In this document: positions 26,201-35,200 of the stretch, piece by piece
Numbering within the stretch: position 1 is the first letter of the stretch
Layout: every line of letters starts with the position of its first letter
From: Thunnus maccoyii
Lineage: Eukaryota > Chordata > Actinopteri > Scombriformes > Scombridae
Assembly (NCBI RefSeq): GCF_910596095.1
Contig: NC_056540.1
Coordinates: forward strand, 27,624,001 to 27,688,000
Direction of reading: 5' to 3'
Length of the DNA stretch: 64,000 nucleotides
Notes under the pieces: generated by a model
What the model saw: the letters and a program-made list of their open reading frames with translations, nothing else
Database searches by the model: none
Told to the model about the DNA's origin: nothing
Made by a program: the position numbers and the translations under genes

Positions 26201-29200
26201 ATTTATTTTCTCCTCCCTTTTCTCTTCTTTGTAGTTCCTCTGTTTCGGGGACTTGGCATTTTACTTTGTGATAACCATTTCTACTATTTCCATCTTCCAT
26301 ATCTTGTATTATTTTTGGTTTCATTCCTCTCTGTCAAGCACTTGGCACTTTACAAAGAAACATTGGCGCATTTGTCAATTCATATTTCTTCTTCATAGAC
26401 GTTTTGTCCACCCTCTCTGGTTTGGTCACAGCTTTACATCAATACAACATAATGTCTCAATAAGTGGCGTTTCTTGCCATGTGGCTACTTTCTGGTACAT
26501 TTCAATAACATTTTTATGTTGTTTTTTTTGTGTATCTTTATAGCATTGAGACAATTCCCATGAAAACGTAAGACATTTTACCCACCTCCCCTCTGCTTTT
26601 CAACTTCTATCACTCTGTGCTTTTCTCTGGATCTTGTACATAGAATTGTTTACTAAATTCTTGGTGCTGGTTTACGTTTTTAAGCTTGGAATTGCTCTTA
26701 TGGGTGGATGGTGTGGCTTCTTGTCGTGTGCTACCTTTGAAAAGTGCCCCTTACCTTTCATGAAGGGCTCTTGCAATCATTACCTTACAAGTTCACCTGT
26801 TTTTTGTAAGTTAAGGTGTAAATAAAAAAAAGAAAAAACTATGGTTTATACTCAACAAATGTTTATGTCCTAATACTCTTGCAAAGTTTGGCTACTCAAA
26901 AATAAGCATTTTTACTCTAAAAGTCTTATCAGCATGCCATGTCTCTCACATTACATTTTTCATCCCTTTTTTTTGTATGCGATATTTCGTTTTCAGTATG
27001 GAAATTGGTAATAATGGTTATCATAGTGAGCACTCACAAGGTATCCCAAATCCTATGATGATGAGGTAAATGTTATATCAATTTTATTGCATGTGATGGG
27101 GAGTGGAGGCATGCGGGATGTGGGATTTTTTTCACAAGCTTAATGACATGGCCGGAAACAGTGCATGCCTACGAGGGAGTGGATTTACTGCACATACACA
27201 CGACACATCGGGGGTCACCAAATTGAACAATAACGTTAAAAGTGGACAAGTAATGGAAGCTTTTTTGTGTTTTGTAATCTTTCTATTAAAATAGGCAAGT
27301 CACAAAGTACTTACATTTCAGATTTGCCAACAGATTTGGCGTGATGTGCTTTAAAGGAATAGTTCAACATTTTCACTTTCTTTCTGAGAGTTATATGAGA
27401 AGATTGATATCATTCTACTGTCTCTCTACTGTAGCCAGGAGACAATTAGCTTAGCTTAAATGCCCTATTAAAAATATGCCTACCATTACCTCTAAAGCTC
27501 ACTTAACATGTTGTATAAGTCATTTAATCTGGAGTTACATGCTGTAACTCTTTCTTGGCAAACAACAGGCAGTTGCAGTGACGTTATGGTGACCTGTTAT
27601 TCATCAAGAAATTGTTCCAGTGATTAACTCACGCTAAAACCACAAACTGGGTTTCTTGTTTTGCATTTCTATGTGTGTGCAGATTAAACAAACAAGCTAC
27701 AGCATGAAATTTGGGTTTTTTAAAGGTGCTGGTAATCATATTTTTGAACTTTGGAGACAGCTATACTTGCTGTTTCAACTATAGTCTTTATGCTATGCTA
27801 AGCTAAGCTAATAGCCTTTTGGCTCTAGCTCCATACTTAGCACGGGTGGTATCGATCCTCTCATGTCACTGTCACACAGGAGGTGAATCAGTATGTTTCC
27901 CAAAAAGTAAAAAAAGTTAGTTTATAGTTCTAACAGTAAGAAAAAAGAATTTGGTGTTGTAAATGTATTGCTCAATCCATCCCATCTAATATTTTCGCTA
28001 CCATACCTTTTCTCTGTCTCGTTGCTAAATGTTCTGCTGTGTGGTTTTGGGGAATCTACCATATCTCTAACCTGTTGCATGTGTGCACACTGGGACACTC
28101 ACATGGAATGAAAAATCTTCCTGTTTCCTCTTGTCTAGAGTCAGCCAAAGTCCGATGAATGTACACCTGATCATTTTGTTCAGAGAGAGGCAAGCATGTC
28201 AAGCTTTGGTGTGATGCTGAGAATGCTGCTCCTTTGATTTTTTTTCCTTAATCTAACAAAACGTCTAACTGCATGTTTTATATTTTAAGTTGCATTTGGA
28301 CCAGGATGCGTTTCGACAACCAGCCTAGTGTAACAGAAACTATAGGCAGAGAGCAAAACAACTAAATTATAGACAAAATCAGTCACCTGCTGGTTTTTGC
28401 TTCCACAGTTTTCCTTCACATCATCATTAAACATCATTAAATTCTAAAAGCAGCTATCCACTTTTCTAAAATAAGGTTGCTAAAAGGTATAAAAACACCC
28501 AAAGACAAAAAAATTCAAGGCCATTATCTAGAAGACTGGAATATTTTCAAGGATGAAAGTGTCTAAATTTTTAAAATATTGATAAATTTGAAATAAAATT
28601 TATGCAGGATGCAGAATTTTGTGATGAAACCTATAAGTAAGTCAAGTATGATTTTAAAGGGGCACTAAGTAATATATTAGCTATGTTGACTTTTATTAGC
28701 AGCCAGTAGCTATTGAAACACTGACACTTCACCCCTCAGTTTCTATTTAAACCGTGTTAATCTGTAAAGTGACACAAACAAATAAGTCACATTTAGACGA
28801 CATGAGTAAATTAGGATTATTACAAAAACAATCAAACTAATAGAACATCTTCCCTCTAACCTATAAATTCTGAGTGCCAGGAATCTCAGAAACAGGTAAA
28901 ATCATGCTTTTCTCCCTTGGTATTGAACAATCACCCCATTCACCCCACAGTGATGCACTAATATAATCATTATTTGGTGTTTTCAGACTGGAAAAAACAT
29001 ACTTATTGCCCCTTTAACAGTCCATACAGTTCAGAGGATTAAGTGTTCTGCTCTCTGCCTTGTGAACCATTCGTCCTGCTCTTCTTTGCCAAATGAAAGG
29101 TCTGAGAGAAGCAGGTGACGGCTTCACAAAATGGTGATTGTTGAATTTTATGTCCGTGGCTGTTAATGTTTTTCCCTGTGTGTGTGTCCCTGTGCTGGTA

Positions 29201-29271
29201 GCATCCCTACCTATGATACTATGAACAGGTTCCCGCGGGCCTCGGCTCCTCCGAGGCACATCGACTGGTGA
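5651..29271 (+). CDS. prom1: prominin-1, 5'-truncated, multi-exon gene
   Basis: Prominin-1 (CD133) is a five-span glycoprotein of plasma-membrane protrusions; it binds cholesterol and helps build photoreceptor discs. Twenty-two core exons total 2155 nt, giving 718 codons after one leading base, with no internal stop. This covers roughly human residue 178 to the C-terminus. In order: end of TM2, long glycosylated extracellular loop 1, TM3 (from WIGCIALCC), the cytoplasmic loop with [14 protein letters not shown]4, extracellular loop 2, TM5 (from NTFWMGLGC), and a cytoplasmic tail starting [15 protein letters not shown]-glycosylation sequons include NLS, NVS, NRT, NFT, NIS, NDS, NTT, NQS and NAT. 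Upstream exons (signal peptide, TM1, Cys-rich loop) are not in the window. The prom1a or prom1b assignment is open. The family call is near certain from collinear similarity across all exons. Confidence 0.96.
6521..6584 (+). CDS. prom1: prom1 exon e2
   Basis: Acceptor TTTGCAG, donor GTAAGT, 64 nt. It reads [16 protein letters not shown] then IYDLD, equivalent to human QIKYILAQYNTTKDKA. It starts in phase 0 and leaves one base, which the next exon completes. Confidence 0.93.
7039..7128 (+). CDS. prom1: prom1 exon e3
   Basis: Acceptor TTTTCCACAG, donor GTACAT, 90 nt. It reads [17 protein letters not shown] then [13 protein letters not shown], equivalent to human SVLGGGILDRL to IKSMA. It ends with a lone G, so the next exon must supply two bases. 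Both the candidate microexon at 7496 and exon e4 at 9873 fit. Confidence 0.93.
7496..7519 (+). CDS. prom1: candidate 24-nt prom1 microexon (VKIERAIK)
   Basis: A long T-rich tract ends at acceptor CGTAAAG, followed by 24 nt and donor GTAACG. The phase is 1 on both sides, so inclusion inserts VKIERAIK between MAG (e3) and AMRETKEA (e4) without a frame change. Phase match on both sides, multiple-of-three length and a good polypyrimidine tract support it; the AAG acceptor is weaker than CAG. The residues suit the helical extracellular loop 1. It could still be a chance pair of splice sites. Confidence 0.6.
9873..10102 (+). CDS. prom1: prom1 exon e4 (extracellular loop 1, glycosylated)
   Basis: Acceptor TTTTAATGCAG, donor GTACAA, 230 nt. 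It reads [18 protein letters not shown] onward, with [17 protein letters not shown] and [18 protein letters not shown]. The human counterpart starts [16 protein letters not shown] and contains SLNDPLC and SIRLSLSQL. Two cysteines align with the conserved pair of the loop. Sequons are NVS, NLS, NRT and NFT. Confidence 0.95.
10286..10360 (+). CDS. prom1: prom1 exon e5
   Basis: Acceptor GTATTTCAG, donor GTGAGC, 75 nt, phase 0-0. It reads [18 protein letters not shown] then LSAIVQR, equivalent to human LPPVDAELDNVNNVLRTD and GLVQQ. Confidence 0.94.
11109..11172 (+). CDS. prom1: prom1 exon e6
   Basis: Acceptor CGTCACAG, donor GTAAGA, 64 nt. It reads [18 protein letters not shown] then VVE, equivalent to human GYQSLNDIPDRVQRQT. 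The leftover A is completed by GT of the next exon to give Ser. Confidence 0.93.
11409..11568 (+). CDS. prom1: prom1 exon e7 (end of extracellular loop 1)
   Basis: Acceptor TCTCTCAG, donor GTAGAC, 160 nt. It reads [19 protein letters not shown] onward to IDQMDFYR, leading into TM3. Sequons are NIS and NFT. The human counterpart runs IKRVLNSIGSDIDNVTQRL to EYDSYWW. Confidence 0.94.
12130..12282 (+). CDS. prom1: prom1 exon e8 (TM3 and cytoplasmic loop 2)
   Basis: Acceptor TTGCTTACAG, donor GTAAGT, 153 nt. It encodes TM3 ([17 protein letters not shown]), then [28 protein letters not shown] and TMLMA. This is the best conserved prominin segment (human [23 protein letters not shown]) and anchors the family call. 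Confidence 0.97.
13057..13180 (+). CDS. prom1: prom1 exon e9 (TM4, start of extracellular loop 2)
   Basis: Acceptor TTCTCCACAG, donor GTAAGT, 124 nt. It reads [18 protein letters not shown] then [16 protein letters not shown] and HTKELFK. The human counterpart is GVGLSFLFCWILM to NVEKLICEPYTSKELF. The conserved Cys of the second loop is present. Confidence 0.97.
14108..14211 (+). CDS. prom1: prom1 exon e10 (possible GC donor)
   Basis: Acceptor TTCACCAG, 104 nt. It reads [19 protein letters not shown] then [15 protein letters not shown], equivalent to human VLDTPYLLNEDWEYY to TFEQVY. No GT lies at the expected end; the best fit is ACAG followed by GCAAAG, which with the next exon gives [10 protein letters not shown] against human VYSDCKKNRG. 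A GT donor six bases earlier (exon end 14205) is also in phase but removes two residues (ESFTC). The 3' boundary is therefore uncertain. Confidence 0.88.
14997..15081 (+). CDS. prom1: prom1 exon e11
   Basis: Acceptor TTTCTTAG, donor GTCAGT, 85 nt. It starts with one base completing a split codon, then [18 protein letters not shown] and [10 protein letters not shown]. The human counterpart is DCKKNRGTYGTLHLQNSF then NISEHLN. Sequons are NIS and NTT. Intron 11 that follows is the longest inside the coding region seen here, about 4.2 kb. Confidence 0.92.
17244..17289 (+). repeat. (TCTA)n tetranucleotide microsatellite
   Basis: About eleven uninterrupted TCTA units in prom1 intron 11. Likely polymorphic. 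Confidence 0.97.
17939..18092. mobile_element. short MITE-like element with 27-bp terminal inverted repeats
   Basis: The left end CAGTGTGTAGGATTTAGTGG continues to CATCTAG, and the right end is CTAGATGACACCAAATTCTA continuing to CACACTG. The arms are inverted copies with about three mismatches over 27 bases, enclosing about 100 bases. I recognise the left end (GTGTAGGATTTAGTGGCATC) as a widespread fish repeat. Non-autonomous, with no coding capacity. Confidence 0.75.
19287..19433 (+). CDS. prom1: prom1 exon e12
   Basis: Acceptor GTTTGCAG, donor GTACAC, 147 nt, phase 0-0. It reads [38 protein letters not shown] and [11 protein letters not shown]. The human counterpart is [20 protein letters not shown], then NLQDFAACGIDRMNYDSYL. 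Confidence 0.95.
20911..20982 (+). CDS. prom1: prom1 exon e13
   Basis: Acceptor TTATCTGCAG, donor GTAAGA, 72 nt, phase 0-0. It reads [20 protein letters not shown] then TDLM, equivalent to human AGVNLLSFAYDLEAKANSL. Confidence 0.94.
21660..21752 (+). CDS. prom1: prom1 exon e14
   Basis: Acceptor GTGTTTCAG, donor GTAATC, 93 nt, phase 0-0. It reads [18 protein letters not shown] then [13 protein letters not shown], equivalent to human PPGNLRNSLKRDAQTIKT and IHQQRVLPIEQSL. Confidence 0.95.
22336..22720 (+). repeat. percomorph interspersed repeat family R1, copy 1
   Basis: It starts TTAAAGCTGCTCTAATCAAT, includes AATTATCACCCGACTGCAG, GCAGCAGGCAGCAGTGAAAA and GGTGAACATAGTGG, and ends near TTTGTCAGGTGG. 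It shares these phrases in order with the split copy at 51325-52110 and in reverse with 61020-61206. It lies in the intron after exon e14. No open frame is shared between copies. Confidence 0.75.
23271..23288 (+). CDS. prom1: candidate 18-nt prom1 microexon (KYVRAR)
   Basis: A T/C-rich tract ends at acceptor CAACTTCAAG, followed by 18 nt and a strong donor AGG|GTAAGC. The phase is 0-0, matching exons e14 and e15, so inclusion would insert KYVRAR between MEQAM and SALNQSM. There is no human residue block here in the isoform I remember, so this is a prediction from splice signals and phase only. Confidence 0.42.
23516..23645 (+). repeat. percomorph repeat family R2, partial copy
   Basis: AAAGGGAATAGTTTGACATT and GATGAGAAGATTGATGCCAT match the start of the fuller copy at 27348. 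Only the first terminal segment is present, followed by a GATCGATCTTCTCATCT-like inverted piece. Confidence 0.65.
23964..24017 (+). CDS. prom1: prom1 exon e15
   Basis: Acceptor TTTCTAAAG, donor GTGAGT, 54 nt, phase 0-0. It reads [18 protein letters not shown], equivalent to human STLYQSVKILQRTGNGL. The sequon is NQS. Confidence 0.93.
24108..24188 (+). CDS. prom1: prom1 exon e16
   Basis: Acceptor TTTCTACAG, donor GTAACT, 81 nt, phase 0-0. It reads [19 protein letters not shown] then NATHLIKQ, equivalent to human ERVTRILASLDFAQNFITN, NTSSVI. The NAT sequon sits where human has NTS. Only 90 nt of intron separate it from e15. Confidence 0.94.
24270..24338 (+). CDS. prom1: prom1 exon e17
   Basis: Acceptor CTTCCTCAG, donor GTAAGT, 69 nt, phase 0-0. 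It reads [19 protein letters not shown] then VKTS, equivalent to human [20 protein letters not shown]. It follows e16 after a short 81-nt intron. Confidence 0.95.
24850..24939 (+). CDS. prom1: prom1 exon e18 (end of extracellular loop 2)
   Basis: Acceptor TTTCTGTAG, donor GTAATG, 90 nt, phase 0-0. It reads [19 protein letters not shown] then [11 protein letters not shown], equivalent to human EKVASCKPVATALDTAVD, VFLCSYIIDPL. Both conserved cysteines are kept. Confidence 0.95.
25230..25615 (+). repeat. percomorph interspersed repeat, copy 2
   Basis: It starts GAGGGGCTGCAACTAATGAT and contains TTTGGTCTATAAAATGTAAG, CTCAAATGTCTTGTTTTGTC and AAGATATTCAGTTTACTATC. The order is that of a well-populated percomorph repeat, in the opposite orientation to the copy at 3713. 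It sits immediately before exon e19 of prom1. Confidence 0.75.
25653..25768 (+). CDS. prom1: prom1 exon e19 (TM5, start of cytoplasmic tail)
   Basis: Acceptor TGTTTTCCACAG, donor GTGAGT, 116 nt. It encodes TM5 ([25 protein letters not shown]) and the juxtamembrane [13 protein letters not shown], nearly identical to human [17 protein letters not shown]. It ends with two bases of a codon. Every downstream tail exon accepts this phase, so tails can be swapped without losing frame. Confidence 0.97.
26235..26271 (+). CDS. prom1: prom1 alternative C-terminal exon ([16 protein letters not shown])
   Basis: A pyrimidine-rich tract ends TCTTCTTTGTAG. The exon in phase 2 then completes Asp and reads [11 protein letters not shown] followed by TGA at 26269-26271. 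Mammalian prominin-1 is known to have splice variants with different cytoplasmic C-termini, and I recall a [15 protein letters not shown] ending among them. It gives a short tail lacking the ETIPMK and later modules. The end given is the stop codon; the 3' UTR of this form was not delimited. Confidence 0.75.
26544..26567 (+). CDS. prom1: prom1 exon e20 (24-nt tail exon IETIPMK)
   Basis: Acceptor ATCTTTATAG, donor GTAAGA, 24 nt, phase 2-2. It completes Asp and reads IETIPMK, the same as human VETIPMK in the constitutive tail. A true microexon supported by strong protein conservation. Confidence 0.93.
26997..27065 (+). CDS. prom1: prom1 exon e21 (tail exon GNNGYH)
   Basis: Acceptor TCGTTTTCAG, donor GTAAAT, 69 nt, phase 2-2. 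It reads [20 protein letters not shown] then MM, equivalent to human [20 protein letters not shown]. Its symmetric phase makes it a skippable cassette. Read-through at the donor would terminate at once (AGG TAA), giving a tail ending PNPMMMR, another possible C-terminus. Confidence 0.92.
27348..27890. mobile_element. percomorph repeat family R2, near full-length, inverted ends
   Basis: The left end reads AAAGGAATAGTTCAACATTT with TGAGAAGATTGATATCATTC; the right end reads GGTGGTATCGATCCTCTCAT. The terminal AGAAGATTGATATCA and its complement form short inverted repeats. The interior has TTATGCTATGCTAAGCTAAG, typical of this family. It lies between prom1 tail exons e21 and e22. Confidence 0.7.
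29202..29271 (+). CDS. prom1: prom1 exon e22 (distal C-terminal exon, ends PPRHIDW)
   Basis: Acceptor GTGCTGGTAG after a T/G-rich tract. In phase 2 it reads [18 protein letters not shown] then RHIDW and TGA at 29269-29271. I recall this [17 protein letters not shown] ending from vertebrate prominin-1 isoforms. It lies 2.1 kb beyond e21, and the intervening DNA is largely repeat. Tyr and Arg/Pro residues could be sites for partner binding; that is inference. Confidence 0.88.
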
Positions 29272-32200
29272 CAGAGAGCCGGCTCTTGTTCTGGCTCCTG
29301 AAAGGTACAACGTGTCAGACGTTTTTATCTAACACCGGTTTATTTAACTTCCTTTGAATCTTCCTCTTCACAGATGTCATCTCATCCTGCTGTTTGTCTT
29401 CCATGAGTCCGTCTCTCTTCCTGTTTTTAAACATATTTCTTTGTGTTTCTTTCATACCCATCTAAACTAATCCTCTAACACTTTTTTACAGCTTGTTTTA
29501 GTGCTTTTCTGCTCACAGTGACTTTGCAGGAAAACCATCATGGTGAGAACTGCTAATTTTGGAATCACTAACGAACCATAAATGTCTTTACGGTATTTAT
29601 GTCTGAGTAGTTGTGACTGCTTAGTCAGTGTGCTGTAGAGAAGAAATGCTGTATGTGCTTATTACCCCTAATTTCTATTTTTTACTTTGTTTGATGCTAA
29701 TTTAGAATAACGTAGTTTAGTACTAAAAAAGGCTAATTTACAAAACAAACAGTAGCTTGTCTGAGTTGCCTTATGCCTTTATTGGGACTGTTATTTTCAG
29801 TTGAATCCTTAAAATGATTGCTTTGCAAACACATGATACTCTCCCTATTTCTTACTGTACAAATTACTTACTCTTCTTCTACACACTGCAAGTAATTTGC
29901 TTTGAATGTTTTCTTTTTTTTATATCTCTATCCTTTAATTAACCACGTAAAAGTCTTGTTGAGATTAAAATCTCCTCCAAAAAAGCAGCCTAAAATTGTT
30001 ACAGCAAAAATGGGTAAACACAATAACCAGTTAATATACCATGAAAGAGTATAGACAAAATCCAGTTAAGATGCATAAACAGGTATGATTTCCCAAAACT
30101 ATCTCACTCTTGAAAATTAGGCAACTCTAAATGAAATTCTTGGAAATGTATTAGAAAATGTACTTGATGTGCCGACAATTTACCTCAATTGACACCAAAT
30201 TCACCAAAAGTTAATAATGTTTAATGACATATATCTTAAAGAAAGTGTGACTTTTTCTAAGCAGCGGTCGCTGTGGCCTCAACTGACAATTATAGAATAA
30301 TGTAAATGCTCAAATTTAGTGTAACAGTAGCACAAGCAGAAAAAAGTCATTTAGTCAAGTTAACTGACTCAGTAATATCAGTTATACAGTAATATTTAAA
30401 GTACAGTAGCAATGTATTGCTTGTGGAGTCTGCTTTTTCTATGTAAAACAAAAAATTGGTTATTTTTTTACTTTCAAATGTTACACAGTTCCTCTTTAAC
30501 TAATTGCATCATTAGCAATTAAGATTCAACTGTAGCTACAGTATAAATTTGACAAGTATGTAAGTTTTGTAAAGACTGTAAATTCACAGTGTTTTTTACA
30601 GTAAAGAAATTGTTTATGGCAATTTTGTTGATGTATTAAATGTCACAGTAAATGATGTTACATTTTCTCCCAAATGATATAATAATTTGTAACTATAACT
30701 TTTAAATATCTGGAGTATATTGCCTTACTCCCAATTGACAGCAGGTTATATAGGACTACTGTAAAAATAGTGACATTTTTTAGAAGCTCAGTGCTCAGCG
30801 CAGTCTTAGAAAATCCTTGATGGAGCATCACAAAAGCTTCACCGACGGCACTTTTAGGTCTTTTATTTCACAACCCAGCCAGAGCTGCATTAATCTCCTG
30901 GGCCATCCAAGATTTGAATAAGTATTACAGTAAGTTTTGAATTATTCACTTAATAATTTAAAAAATCTAATTCATTTTTCCTCCAATATTTGTCTTCCCA
31001 GTGCCCTCGAAAACTGGAACTAAAATGCTACATAGTAAGTTTGCCTTCTTACATTTTTACATTTGAGATTCCAGCCATTTTGTTCAATCTGTTGCAATGA
31101 GACAGCAGAATGAGTTTCGATTCCCAGATCAATAGGAATACAAGATTGAGATCCATTGCTATTAAGATGTCCATTTAACAAGCAATTTACTCTTGGTTTG
31201 AGTCTTCTCAGTCTGGAAATCTAATTTTCCCTAAAACAAGTTGGAAAAGTTTGCTAAAAAAAGGCAAATTAATGTCAAGAAAATGAAAAGTTTTAGAAAC
31301 AAGTGAGATTATTCCATCATGTTTTATTTTTTTTAGTTTCCTGACAGTATAATAAGATAAGCAGTAAAAGTTGTACTTTGTTGTTTGCAATAATATATGA
31401 AGCAATGTGCAAATACATATGGTATATTTTGGGTAACCAAAGCTTGTTCTTTTGTTTCATCTATTCTCAAGCCGTTTGTTTCACAAATCTTCGGACCAGA
31501 CGAAGCTCAATAAAAGCTGGTTTCCTTACGACAGAAGAACATTCAAAACCTTTTGGGTGTTTTCAACAACAATTTACCTGCTTCTCAACGTTTCCTCCCC
31601 CTACAAGAAACTCTGCCTGCAGGACATCAAACTTCTTCTCCCTCAGCATCAATCTGAGCCAGGCTTGTTCTGCATTTTTCAAAGGACTCCTGTGTCTGCG
31701 TTTACATTTGTTCAGACACAAAACCATGCTGAAAAGTCTTTCAGCAAGAGGACATGACAATAACTGTGATGCCTGTTTATTATTATGTACTAGTTTGTGC
31801 TTTTGAAAACTGGCTAAATAGTCAGGTCAGAAGGTCATGACAAGCTGCTAAAGGACACTTTTTTTTCTCCTGCACTTAAAATGGATGAATCACTTTCAGC
31901 ACAACCTGTGTTAAGGGTGCAACAGTCTGTTAATACACCTGTGAGGAATGATGCAGATTAACATGACATACAACGTGTTTTTTTTTCTGGAAGAAGACAC
32001 TGGTTTGTTGGAAATGGCACATCCTTTATAACTGCAGCATGATGTGTGAGTTGGTGGGTGTGTGGTACCTTCATGACTGAGAACTGGATGATTCCGTCAA
32101 CATGGTAGAAATACAGAAACAGGCTGTTCCCAGATGGATTTTTGTGATTAATATTAAGAAATTTAGCATGACTTTAAATGTTTACAATATTACAAGAAAG

Positions 32201-35200
32201 TTTGTCATCTTTGCTGATTTTGGGCACATTGCAAATGACTGGTTGCCTTTCAGAAGTATGTTTCTCCCTGGTATTTTGGCAGATGCGTTGCTTTTCAAAG
32301 GGAAAATCCACCCTCAGATGCTCTCACAATGGTAAAAATCACCAATCTGTGGTGTTTAATGCGTCATTAATGTACTATGTCTTTTATCATATCCATTTCC
32401 TTTAACCTGTGTCACTTACTGTATGTCTGTCTACTTCTCAGGTGTTTATTTCCTACATTTCTCAGAATGCCTTTTAACAACCTCAGCAGGGAATTACTAC
32501 ATTAACTGTAGCACTTGTGTGTCTCTGAGAGTTGTAAAAGTTAGTTTCACCTCTAACTAGAGCACAAACATTGCTCGCTGCAGCAATTTATTCTGATCTA
32601 CTGAGGCTGTTGTCAACATGTATCTGCTTCTTTGAGGTCTCACCATGCGTAAGTGTTGAAAGGTGCCCTTGCTCCTTCGTTCTGGCTGATGTTTTAGACC
32701 AGTGGTACCCAACATTTGTAGTTTGTGATTCTTTAAAACAGAACAACGTCTAAATGAAACTCTTCATCACAGGTTGTGTATATCAGTGAGCCTTGAGAGG
32801 TTTAACCAAAGAGTGATTTACACTTTTCAAAATGAGTAATTTGAAATAATTTCAGAACAGAAAAGCTGCTAAACTGCTCTAGAAATATCTCACCACAGCA
32901 TGCTGTCATCGAAGTTTGGTCATTAATCACAGGTGGAAAAAAAAATCAATACGCAATCAAACACCAAAATAATGTTAAAATGTAAGATACATCACTAAAT
33001 ATAGAGCACAGTACTTTTGGTGGATTTTCCCTTTGAATCTCATAATAAAGTCAGAGCATATCTGCCTAATATGTCAAACACTTACACAAAAGTGTCAGGC
33101 ATATAGATGATTCCCTACTGTACGTGATGAACTGACTAACATGACATTTTTACTGAGATCTTTCTTGCTTTCATAGTGATGATACTTTTTAAAGTGGAGA
33201 ATTACTTTCTCAAGCCAAATTCTTTTTTTTTAACTGTAGGTCTCAGGTGATCTATCTATCAATTATGTGCTTATTTTGTTTCAGCATTTTATAAACCCCC
33301 TGGTAGCTATGGATACATTTAAAACTATGGTACAAGTGAATGTATTCAAGAGGTTTTTGTTTTTTTTAAGAAAATTGTTTTGCTTGATGATGTTGGCTGA
33401 GATATAATATGCTGAACTTGTAACGCATTGGGCAAGCCAATCCAGTTATCCCACCCACATCGCCTCCATGTTTACAGGTTAGATGAGTATTTTGCAGCTG
33501 CTTTCAGTAGTAATGATGGTGAAAAATTAGACAATCCATCCATGGGACAAGTGAGCACTATCAATCAAACAATAGAAACCCAGTAGAACACTTTATGGTT
33601 CACAGAGCTGATGGTTTTGATGCACACTGTTAAGAAATAATCCATTTTCATAAATAAAATGAAAGTTTGGATTTTACTCGTCAAGCTAATTGTCTCTGAA
33701 TACGCCAACGGTTCAATAGCAGAACAAGCTAGCTTACTGTAACAACACAAAGTTTAAGCATTTATTAAAAAATCTGATCTTATATTGAATCAAGACAAAA
33801 ATTGCCATCAGGATGAAATGAATAGATTTCAATTTTCTCTCTCACTTTGATTATTTTAAGAAAGTGCTGACAGGATTTTGAAATAACTTTGATGCTAGCT
33901 ATTTGATCCACTAACGTTAGCATCAAAAAATTTTTAACTTTTGAAAACTCTTATAGTGACAATTTTTGATTTATATCACATTGACAACCTAACTGATGTC
34001 ATTAATCCAATGGAGTAACCCACAGGTTTCATAGTTTTGCACAACATTTTGGGCCACACATAGATACCTAATGTATGTTTAGGGCTTTTCACACTGCTAG
34101 CCCAGAGCTAAGGATAGCCCAGGGCTAAGTGCAGTGTTACCTACCCTTACGTTACCTACCAATCTAGGCTAGTTAGCTAATAGCCACAGCTAGCAAGCTA
34201 TCTGCCCTCTTGTTCTATAAACCTCATATAAAGTATGCTTAACACATAAAACAGCATATAGTAAAAGTGTATATATGCAGTATACAGTACATACTGCTAG
34301 TCTTAGATAAAGTCTCAATCTCAGTGTGATATAAATTCAAAATGGCCTCAATTAGCATAAATTGTCAGCTTTTTTCTTGTTTCATTTCAATACCCAGTTC
34401 TTGTTAAGACAGACATTTTGGGCTCACTTTGTCGGGACTATCATTGGTTTTCTTGTTTGCGAGAGTCTGAATGTGACGCATCTTGGGGAAAGAAAGATAT
34501 GATCTTATTAAGTGCTTAAACCAGATATATTGTATCCAAACTCTGGATTGATGCCGTCAGGACAGATAGTGGTAACTGGTTTGAACTGTGATGCTCCAAA
34601 GTTGGGCTCTGATGGAGCCACTGAAGGAACTTTTTAAGTGGTAATGGTGGTGAAAAGAGAGTGTATAAATTGTGAATAAACACTGGATTTCATTTCATTG
34701 TTATTTCACTGTCTTTCTTTCCAGTTTTGTTTACATTTTAGTAACTATCAAAGACTTTCTTCTTTATAGGCTTACAGTAATAGTGATTTTAATAGGCAGT
34801 GCATTTTTGGGTAATGTGGTTTAAATATTTGATGCAAATGAGAGAAGAACTTAAAGGTTTTTTGTGGTAAGGCAAAAAATGCATGCAGCAAACTAATTTA
34901 TTTCATACAAGGAAACAAAAAAATAAGCACTGTTTCTATGTGTGTGGTCTTATTGGATGAAAGAGAGATTGCACACTTTGTTCCCTTGTGTGTATTTGCA
35001 TGTGTTGTCAGTGCATTTGATGCTAAACAAACACTTAACAAGAGACAATCAGGTTGCTCATAGTGTAAGAACTGAGCATAAAACTGCACATTCTTGTGTG
35101 GTGCTGCCACTGCTGGCCAGAACCCACTGGGCTGCTTTACTGGTCAGCTATTTTCAATAGGAGATTATTATCTTCTTCCAAAAGCTTCGTTCTGAGGTTT

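Noticed and set aside
26253..26543. 96-codon frame beginning within the alternative prom1 tail exon
   Set aside because: It is in a different frame from the tail exon and runs through intron; it only picks up the [10 protein letters not shown] relic by chance of frame.
28139..28220. Possible extra prom1 tail exon after TTCCTCTTGTCTAG
   Set aside because: The acceptor is good and the phase is possible, but the reading (RVSQSPMN...) matches no prominin tail I know and no good donor follows in the right phase.
31378..31806. Plus-strand 142-codon frame between prom1 and fgfbp2
   Set aside because: No family resemblance, overlapping open frames on both strands, no splice or promoter context; probably chance.
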